Shown here: positions 22,313 to 27,961 of the stretch, piece by piece
Layout of the letters: each line of letters starts with the position of its first letter
How positions within the stretch are numbered: the stretch's first letter is position 1
Notes under the pieces: generated by a model
The model's database searches: none
What the model was told of the DNA's origin: nothing
What the model saw: the letters and a program-made list of their open reading frames with translations, nothing else
DNA from: CALJIC01 sp039805565
GTDB lineage: Bacteria; Chloroflexota; Chloroflexia; Chloroflexales; Roseiflexaceae
Reading direction: 5' to 3'
DNA: 27,961 nt
Assembly: GCA_039805565.1 (NCBI GenBank)
Contig: JBDLTZ010000179.1
Location: 1-27,961 of the forward strand
Program-made: the position numbers and the translations under genes

Positions 22313-22409
22313 TGGTGGTATTCACAAACGACTGTGCATCATTTTCTGACCAATTCGGCTTACAGAATCTTATATTTGCCGCGTTGCAACGCTGTAATTT
22401 CAACAAGTG

Positions 22410-22438
22410 TTGACAGATCACCTGAAATAAATTAATAT
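22410..22438 (+). promoter_or_regulatory. Distal promoter of the NlpC/P60 gene
   Basis: TTGACA (22410-22415) is 17 bases from TAATAT (22433-22438). The leader would be about 200 bases. The palindrome at 22381-22392 ends 17 bases before the -35, a good activator or repressor position. Confidence 0.7.
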
Positions 22439-22508
22439 CCCGTTGTCCGGCTTTGGAACGCCGAGGCAGAACCGACGCGCGATGAAAAAACCGTCATCGC
22501 TATATCGT

Positions 22509-22537
22509 TTGCATACTGAAACAACCCGTGTTACACT
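22509..22537 (+). promoter_or_regulatory. Proximal promoter of the NlpC/P60 gene
   Basis: TTGCAT (22509-22514) is 17 bases from TACACT (22532-22537) with TGT before the -10, closely matching the promoter at 14206-14234. Confidence 0.5.
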
Positions 22538-22648
22538 CCCGCGCGTCATGTACCGCCTCACCTATCTGCCCTGTAGCACGTTTGTCGCCCCGGACGGGGT
22601 GATAGTGAGTTTGTTTGTGCCACAGGCCAAACAGCGAGGAGTTGCTCC

Positions 22649-24256
22649 ATGATCGAGCAGAGTCATCGTTCTCTGGGACCTTCTGCCTCAGGAGACCTCG
22701 ACACTCTGCAACGGCGTGCCAGCCGGCAACGCCACCGACGCAGCCAGGCGGCCCGCACGTTGGATGCCCAATGGCAGAATGTTCACGGCCTCTTCGACGC
22801 GCCGAAGCAGACCATCTCACGCCTCCCCGCACGGTACATTCTGCACACAATTGTCGCAGCTGTCCTGCCTCTTGCCGTGCTCCTCGGACACCTCCAGCCC
22901 GGCCTGCTCCTCCCGAGCACTCGTACGGTCGATGCTCCGCAGGTCCAGGGTGACTTCACCGTCCCGCTGGCGCCGCTAAGCTTGGACGCCGAGGCCGTCG
23001 AGGGTGATGCGCCGCTCGACGAGAGCGCCGATTTGCCCGTCCCGCTGTCGCTTGTGTCGCGCAGCGCGGCGCTAGCGCCGGTGGTCGTGCCGGCCACAAT
23101 CGCTGGTGAGCGCGTGTACTTGCGGAGTGGCCCGGGCACAGAGTACGACGCCGTCGGGCGCAGGTCGATGGATACGCCCCTCCAGGTGATTGGCTTCCGC
23201 GGCGACTGGTTCCAGGTGCGCGAGCGCGTGGACGGCCCAGTCTACTGGGTCTCGGGCGAGCTCTTGAACATTCCCGAGGCTGCGATCTACACCCTGTTCG
23301 AGGTCGCGGACAGCGCCATCCCTCTGCCGCCGCCGCCGAAGGTGGCCGCGGTTCGCGAGGACGGCCTGCTGCTGCGCGATGGGCCCGGTACGAACTACGT
23401 CCCGATGGCGACCCTCAAGGCGAACACGCAGCTCGAGCTCCTTGAGACCTACCAGGACTGGTTCCATGTGGGCATCCCCGGCGGTGCCGAGGGCTGGGTC
23501 AAGGGTGAGTTCCTGAGCGTCGATGAGGGCGTGATCAAGCGCCTGCTTGAGGCCGAGAGCATCCCCGACCCGAACCCGGCGATGGTGGGCGTGATTGCCG
23601 ACAACCAGGTGAATCTGCGCAAAGGTCCTGACTCGCGCTACGCCAAGGTCAGCCAGATTGATGCTGGCGTTCAGGTCGATCTGATCGGCAAGAACAAGGA
23701 CTGGTTCCAGATCCTCACCCCGAGCGGTGAGAAGGCGTGGGTCTTCAGCGACCTATTGAACGTTTCTTCGCACGTGGCGCGCCGCGTGCCGCTCAGCAAA
23801 GACTTCAAGCCGCTGCCCGTAACAGCCCGCAACCGCCCCGGCGCAGGGGCTGGCCTCGCCAGCATCGCCGCCAGCGGCGACGTCGCCGGCCTTGCGGTGC
23901 AGTTTGTCGGCTACCGCTACCGCTGGGGTGGGGCGTCGCCGAACAGCGGCTTCGACTGCAGCGGCCTCACGAGCTACGTCTACCGCCAGTTTGGCGTGAG
24001 TCTGCCGCGCACCGCTGCCTCGCAGTTCAACACCTCGCTTGGCGTGTCGGTCGGCCCGATGGACAATCTGGCGCCTGGCGACCTGATGTTCTTCCGCAAC
24101 ACCGGTGGTCGCAAAGGCATCAGCCACGTCGCGCTCTACATCGGCGGCGGCCGCATGGTGCACGCGATGACACCGCGCTACGGCGTGCAGGTCTCCAACA
24201 TCTGGGGCGACTACTGGACGAAGCGCTACTACGGCGGCATCCGCGTTCGCAGGTAG
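22649..24256 (+). CDS. NlpC/P60 endopeptidase with three SH3 domains
   Basis: A 535-residue cell-wall hydrolase. A basic cytoplasmic start (1-60) and one membrane or signal-anchor helix (about 63-82) precede three bacterial SH3 repeats (about 150-207, 232-290, 313-372). Each has the LRSGPGT/LRDGPGT/LRKGPDS motif and a GDWFQV-like strand. The NlpC/P60 domain (about 410-535) has the catalytic C437 in FDCSGL, H493 in GISHVALYIGGG and H505 in MVHAM as the third polar residue. It should cleave peptidoglycan stem peptides outside the membrane. AGGAG is seven bases before the ATG at 22649. Next to an LCP gene, it fits an envelope-maintenance group. Confidence 0.93.
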   Translation: MIEQSHRSLGPSASGDLDTLQRRASRQRHRRSQAARTLDAQWQNVHGLFDAPKQTISRLPARYILHTIVAAVLPLAVLLGHLQPGLLLPSTRTVDAPQVQGDFTVPLAPLSLDAEAVEGDAPLDESADLPVPLSLVSRSAALAPVVVPATIAGERVYLRSGPGTEYDAVGRRSMDTPLQVIGFRGDWFQVRERVDGPVYWVSGELLNIPEAAIYTLFEVADSAIPLPPPPKVAAVREDGLLLRDGPGTNYVPMATLKANTQLELLETYQDWFHVGIPGGAEGWVKGEFLSVDEGVIKRLLEAESIPDPNPAMVGVIADNQVNLRKGPDSRYAKVSQIDAGVQVDLIGKNKDWFQILTPSGEKAWVFSDLLNVSSHVARRVPLSKDFKPLPVTARNRPGAGAGLASIAASGDVAGLAVQFVGYRYRWGGASPNSGFDCSGLTSYVYRQFGVSLPRTAASQFNTSLGVSVGPMDNLAPGDLMFFRNTGGRKGISHVALYIGGGRMVHAMTPRYGVQVSNIWGDYWTKRYYGGIRVRR

Positions 24257-24297
24257 CCGTGCCTTCGCCTTGCTAGGTGGCCAGCTGATGGCAACAT

Positions 24298-24332
24298 GGA
24301 GGGGTGACGATACCGTCGCCCCTCCGTTTGTT
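24298..24332 (+). terminator. Intrinsic terminator after the NlpC/P60 gene
   Basis: GGAGGGGTGACG (24298-24309) pairs with CGTCGCCCCTCC (24314-24325), one G-T pair, around ATAC. GTTTGTT follows. Confidence 0.85.
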
Positions 24333-24356
24333 ATGAGATCCCCTGATTGGCAGAGA

Positions 24357-24462
24357 GGGAGCGCGAGGGGGAGCCGGTGCCTGTCGCCGAGGCGATCAGG
24401 CGGGGAGCGCGAGGGGGTGCCGGTGCCTGCTGTCGAGGCCATCAGGCGGGGAGCGCGAGGGG
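24357..24462. repeat. 46-bp tandem repeat
   Basis: Two near-identical units (24357-24402, 24403-24448) and a partial third (from 24449) each begin GGGAGCGCGAGGGG; their ends match as AGGCGATCAGGCG and AGGCCATCAGGCG. The partial copy runs into GCGAGGGGC-A-GCCCCTCGC (24455-24473) followed by six A's. It lies between the terminator and the ribosome site of the next gene. Confidence 0.85.
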
Positions 24463-24538
24463 CAGCCCCTCGCAAAAAACGTTCTTCATCCGGCGGTGTA
24501 TGGGCAGGCACACCGCCGCGTCATCAGGAGCTAACAGC

Positions 24539-25606
24539 ATGAAAGGTCTGGTCCTCAGCGGCGGCAAGGGCACACGGCTGCGCCCGATCACCTACACCAG
24601 CGCGAAGCAGCTCGTGCCGGTGGCGAACAAGCCGGTCTTATTCCGTGTGATCGAGATGATCCGCGACGCCGGGATCGACGAGATCGGTATTGTGATCGGC
24701 GACACCGGCCCCGAGGTGCGCGCCGCAGTGGGAGACGGCAAGCGCTGGGGCGTGAAGATCACCTACATCCCCCAGGACGCCCCGATGGGCCTGGCGCACG
24801 CCGTCAAGATCTCGCGCGACTTCCTCGGCGATGACCGCTTCGTGATGTTTCTGGGCGACAACTGCATCCAGGGCGGCATCGCGCCGCTGATCGAGCAGTT
24901 CGGGCGGAGCGACTACAACGCCCAGATCGTGCTGAAGCGCGTGCCCGACCCGCGCCAGTTCGGCGTGGCCGAGCTCGACGCCGAGGGGCGCATCGTGGGG
25001 CTTGAGGAGAAGCCACGCGATCCGCGCAGCGATCTGGCGCTGGTCGGCATCTATATGTTTGACCGCACGGTCTGGGACGCCGTGGACGCGATCAAGCCCT
25101 CGTGGCGCGGCGAGCTAGAGATCACCGATGCACTGCGCTGGCTGGTGGAGCACGGCCACAATGTCTACCCCTACGTCCACGAGGGCTGGTGGATCGATAC
25201 CGGCAAGAAAGACGATATGCTGGAGGCCAACCGCCTGATTCTAGAGGAGATGAAGGCGGGCGTGTCCGGCTACGTGGACCGCGACTCACACCTGATCGGC
25301 AAAGTGATCGTCGAGCCGGGGGCGGAGATCATCAACAGCACCATCCGCGGGCCGGCGATTATCGGCGAGGGCACGCGGATCGTGAATAGCTACGTCGGCC
25401 CCTACACTTCGGTGTACCACCACTGCGTGATCGACAGTAGCGAGATCGAGCACTCGATCGTGCTGGAGCACTGTATCATCCGCGACCTGCCCCACCGCCT
25501 CGAGGATAGTTTGATCGGGCGGTACGTGGAGGTCACGCGCTCGCCGCTCAAGCCCAAGGCCTACCGCCTGGTGCTCGGCGACCACAGCACGGTGGGGGTT
25601 CTGTAG
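24539..25606 (+). CDS. Glucose-1-phosphate thymidylyltransferase, long form
   Basis: A 355-residue cytoplasmic nucleotidyltransferase that would make dTDP-glucose from glucose-1-phosphate and dTTP, the first step to dTDP-rhamnose and other deoxysugars. The N-terminal GT-A-like domain has GGKGTRLRPIT (8-18), SAKQLVPVANKP (K23) and FLGDN. The C-terminal part (about 245-345) is a left-handed beta-helix with hexapeptide-like turns (VIVEPGAEIINSTI, PAIIGEGTRIV). This is the long RmlA/StrD-type form. I chose ATG 24539 (AGGAG eight bases upstream); the frame is open back to 24347 but that part is repeat DNA. Other sugar nucleotidyltransferases are possible but less likely. It could feed the rhamnosyltransferase-like GT2 enzymes upstream. 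Confidence 0.88.
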   Translation: MKGLVLSGGKGTRLRPITYTSAKQLVPVANKPVLFRVIEMIRDAGIDEIGIVIGDTGPEVRAAVGDGKRWGVKITYIPQDAPMGLAHAVKISRDFLGDDRFVMFLGDNCIQGGIAPLIEQFGRSDYNAQIVLKRVPDPRQFGVAELDAEGRIVGLEEKPRDPRSDLALVGIYMFDRTVWDAVDAIKPSWRGELEITDALRWLVEHGHNVYPYVHEGWWIDTGKKDDMLEANRLILEEMKAGVSGYVDRDSHLIGKVIVEPGAEIINSTIRGPAIIGEGTRIVNSYVGPYTSVYHHCVIDSSEIEHSIVLEHCIIRDLPHRLEDSLIGRYVEVTRSPLKPKAYRLVLGDHSTVGVL

Positions 25607-25617
25607 GTGCAGGGCGT

Positions 25618-25660
25618 AAGGTGCAACGTGCGAGATCAACCGGCGTGCACGTTGCACCTT
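25618..25660. terminator. Perfect 14-bp inverted repeat between convergent genes
   Basis: AAGGTGCAACGTGC (25618-25631) and GCACGTTGCACCTT (25647-25660) are exact complements across 15 bases. It fills the 60-base gap between the thymidylyltransferase and glpX stops and may act as a terminator on both strands, although T-tracts are lacking. Confidence 0.5.
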
Positions 25661-25666
25661 GGTCCT

Positions 25667-26662
25667 CTACTGTAGCTCGCCGTGCAGGTAGTCTACTCCC
25701 GAGATGCGCATCAGCTTGTTCCAGTGGTGACGCGACTCGATGTAGCGCACGCTGCCGGAGGCCGAGCGCATGACCACCGAGTGCGTGGCCGCGCCGCCCG
25801 AGAAGTAGCGCACCCCGCGCAGGAACTCGCCGTCGGTGAGGCCGGTGGCGGCGAAGTACACATTCTCCCCCTGCACCAGGTCCTGCGTACGGTAGACGCG
25901 GCTCAGGTCGATGTCGTTGGACTGCGCGAGGGCGCGCTCGTCGTCGTTGCGGGGCCAGAGCTTGCACTGGATCTCGCCGCCCACGCACTTCAGCGCCGCG
26001 GCCGTGATCACCGCTTCGGGGGCGCCGCCGATGCCCATCAGAATGTCGGCCGGCGGCTCGTCGATCGCCGTCATCACGCCCGCGGAGACGTCGCCGTGGA
26101 GGATGAGCTTGATGCGGGCGCCAGTGTCGCGGATCTGCCGGATGAGCTCCTTGTGGCGCGGCCGGTCCAGCACTACCACCGTGATGTCCTCGATCTCCTT
26201 CTTGAGTGCCCTGGCCACATTGCGGATGTTCTCGGCCACGGGCGCGTCGATGTGGATCGCTCCGCGGGCCGCCTCGCCCACCGCCAGTTTGTCCATGTAG
26301 GCGATGCCGGACCAGGCGTAGAGCGAGCCGCGCTCGGCCACCGCCACCACCGAGATTGCGCCCGGCATGCCCTCGGCCAGCAGTGTGGTGCCCTCGATCG
26401 GGTCTACCGCCACGTCCACCTGGGGGGACTCGCCGGTGCCGACCTTCTCACCCGTGAAGAGCATGGGCGCCTCGTCCTTCTCGCCCTCGCCGATCACTAC
26501 GATCCCGTCCATTGGTACGCTGTCGAGCGCGAAGCGCATCGCGTCAACGGCGGCCTGGTCGCCGGCGATCTTGTCGCCGCGCCCCATCAGGCGGGCTGCG
26601 CGGAGTGCTGCGGCTTCGGTGCAACGCACCAGATCCATCCCCAGGTTTCGCTCAAGTCGCAT
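25667..26662 (-). CDS. glpX: Fructose-1,6-bisphosphatase class II
   Basis: A 331-residue cytoplasmic enzyme that removes the 1-phosphate of fructose-1,6-bisphosphate in gluconeogenesis; in some phototrophs the family also acts on sedoheptulose bisphosphate. The lithium-sensitive phosphatase-type metal site is visible: GEGEKDEAPML (E59, E61), DPIEGT (87-92), and later GIGGAPEAV. Length fits GlpX. ATG 26662 is chosen because AGGAGG lies five bases upstream and the conserved RNLGMDLVRCTEAAAL start follows at once; the frame stays open to 26818 across the promoter region. It is divergent from groES and shares its spacer with two CIRCE operators. Confidence 0.95.
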   Translation of the reverse strand: MRLERNLGMDLVRCTEAAALRAARLMGRGDKIAGDQAAVDAMRFALDSVPMDGIVVIGEGEKDEAPMLFTGEKVGTGESPQVDVAVDPIEGTTLLAEGMPGAISVVAVAERGSLYAWSGIAYMDKLAVGEAARGAIHIDAPVAENIRNVARALKKEIEDITVVVLDRPRHKELIRQIRDTGARIKLILHGDVSAGVMTAIDEPPADILMGIGGAPEAVITAAALKCVGGEIQCKLWPRNDDERALAQSNDIDLSRVYRTQDLVQGENVYFAATGLTDGEFLRGVRYFSGGAATHSVVMRSASGSVRYIESRHHWNKLMRISGVDYLHGELQ

Positions 26663-26703
26663 CAGGACCTCCTCGTCGAGGGACACACGGACACGTCCCT
26701 TCG

Positions 26704-26712
26704 ATTGTAGCA
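26704..26712 (-). promoter_or_regulatory. Extended -10 promoter of glpX
   Basis: On the minus strand TGC-TACAAT (26712-26704) is an extended -10 without a clear -35. The upstream CIRCE (26735-26761) begins 22 bases behind it. Confidence 0.45.
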
Positions 26713-26734
26713 TGGGTAGATACACGCGTATCAG

Positions 26735-26761
26735 TTTGCACTCCTCCACCATGAGTGCTAA
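26735..26761. promoter_or_regulatory. CIRCE operator 1
   Basis: TTTGCACTC-N9-GAGTGCTAA matches the HrcA-binding consensus TTAGCACTC-N9-GAGTGCTAA at 17 of 18 positions. It lies just upstream of the groE -35 and behind the glpX promoter. Confidence 0.9.
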
Positions 26762-26769
26762 AATCGGGC

Positions 26770-26798
26770 TTGACAAATCCAGGACACATGAGTAGACT
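26770..26798 (+). promoter_or_regulatory. groESL promoter
   Basis: TTGACA (26770-26775) is 17 bases from TAGACT (26793-26798). The predicted start, near 26805, falls immediately before CIRCE 2. Confidence 0.85.
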
Positions 26799-26807
26799 AT
26801 GGGGCGG

Positions 26808-26834
26808 TTGGCACTCACCCTCTGAGAGCGCTAA
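26808..26834. promoter_or_regulatory. CIRCE operator 2
   Basis: TTGGCACTC-N9-GAGCGCTAA matches the CIRCE consensus at 16 of 18 positions. Its place at the transcription start is the usual one for HrcA repression of groE. Confidence 0.9.
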
Positions 26835-26877
26835 CCGCCTCAGCGATTGACAGCGATGTACGAGGAGGATCAGGGAT

Positions 26878-27183
26878 ATGGGTTCGGATTTCCGTATCCG
26901 GCCGCTCGCTGACCGCGTAGTGGTCAAGCCGGTGGAGCGTGAGGAAAAGACGAAGGGCGGCATCTACCTGCCTGACACTGCGAGCAAGGAGCGCCCCCAG
27001 GAGGGCACCGTGCTGGCCGTGGGCGAGGGCCGGCTGGACGACAACGGCAAGCGCATCCCGATGAACGTTAAGGCCGGCGACAAGGTGCTTTTCGCGAAGT
27101 ACAGCGGCACCGAGTACAAGGTGGACGATGTCGAGTACCTGATCCTGGCGGAGAAGGACATCCTGGGCATCATTCAGGATTAG
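26878..27183 (+). CDS. groS: Co-chaperonin GroES
   Basis: A 101-residue 10-kDa chaperonin that caps GroEL as a heptamer. It has RIRPLADRVVVKPVE at the N-terminus, the mobile-loop segment EEKTKGGIYLPD (22-33), VLAVGEGR, and the ending EYLILAEKDILGII. Length is standard. AGGAGG is nine bases before the ATG at 26878. It is the first gene of the groESL operon, followed by groEL after 24 bases, under dual CIRCE control. Confidence 0.98.
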   Translation: MGSDFRIRPLADRVVVKPVEREEKTKGGIYLPDTASKERPQEGTVLAVGEGRLDDNGKRIPMNVKAGDKVLFAKYSGTEYKVDDVEYLILAEKDILGIIQD

Positions 27184-27207
27184 TGATTTCAGAGGAGCCT
27201 TACTCTC

Positions 27208-27961
<754 letters not shown>

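Larger units (their letters stand above)
22313..22648. other. AT-rich regulatory spacer before the cell-wall hydrolase gene
   Basis: 336 bases, clearly more AT-rich than their surroundings at the 5' half. In order it holds a perfect 12-bp palindrome GCGTTGCAACGC (22381-22392), a near-consensus promoter (22410-22438), a 7-bp hairpin GCGATGA/TCATCGC (22479-22500) followed by TATATCGTTT, and a second promoter (22509-22537). A 56-codon open frame from ATG 22482 ends in an ATGA overlap with the hydrolase start; I do not call it a gene. Confidence 0.6.

Noticed and set aside
22440..22648. A c-di-AMP (ydaO-type) riboswitch, common before cell-wall hydrolase genes
   Set aside because: A GCCGAG string and a short hairpin are present, but I could not lay out the conserved core; a covariance search would decide.
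22482..22652. A 56-codon leader gene overlapping the NlpC/P60 start
   Set aside because: No ribosome-binding site, it runs through a predicted promoter, and composition is not gene-like.
24455..24479. A terminator from the GCGAGGGGC/GCCCCTCGC hairpin next to six A's
   Set aside because: The A-run follows on the plus strand, and on the minus strand the T-run precedes the hairpin, so neither direction has the required order.
24347..24538. A 64-residue N-terminal extension of the thymidylyltransferase
   Set aside because: It is translated repeat DNA; the family starts directly with MKGLVLSGG and AGGAG marks the ATG at 24539.

Overview
The window reads as chromosomal DNA of a GC-rich Chloroflexota bacterium, most likely class Chloroflexia (Roseiflexus/Kouleothrix-like). 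This is inferred from the Chloroflexota style of several extracellular proteins, the GT39-like proteins, the heptanucleotide tandem repeats in spacers, and a groESL operon under CIRCE control. No taxonomic search was possible.

Layout. 1-459 (-) is the N-terminal part of a response regulator, probably ANTAR type, divergent from birA (701-1531). An MFS transporter (1615-2886) follows and converges, across a heptamer repeat array, on a fumarylacetoacetate-hydrolase-family gene (2993-3865, -). Next come a tRNA-Cys with a near-consensus promoter and a hairpin terminator, then a 148-residue orphan protein with a strong intrinsic terminator.

5355-11838 is the most unusual part. It is a four-gene, same-strand cluster: a cellulose-synthase-like GT2, a GT39-like membrane protein fused to a GH8-like domain whose catalytic residues are all replaced, a tail-anchored pseudokinase, and an apparently intact GH8 lipoprotein. 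I read it as a candidate synthase-dependent exopolysaccharide system with two catalytically dead partners that may act as sensors or scaffolds. A convergent secreted protein with two carbohydrate-binding-like modules (11941-13950, -) and three GT2 glycosyltransferases (14245-17083) extend the surface-glycan theme. One of these GT2 genes carries an in-frame heptamer minisatellite inside its catalytic domain.

17188-20678 holds a truncated receiver remnant and a MacB-like permease/HlyD pair with no ATPase gene beside it. 20843-24256 holds a LytR-CpsA-Psr protein with an N-terminal zinc-finger-like motif and a three-SH3 NlpC/P60 cell-wall hydrolase behind a 336-base AT-rich regulatory spacer. 24539-25606 is a long-form glucose-1-phosphate thymidylyltransferase, which would supply dTDP-sugars. 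It converges on glpX (25667-26662, -), which is divergent from groES and groEL (26878 to the window end). The glpX-groES spacer carries two CIRCE operators, one on each side of the groE promoter.

All calls are from reading the sequence and from family knowledge. Catalytic residue assignments are by eye alignment.
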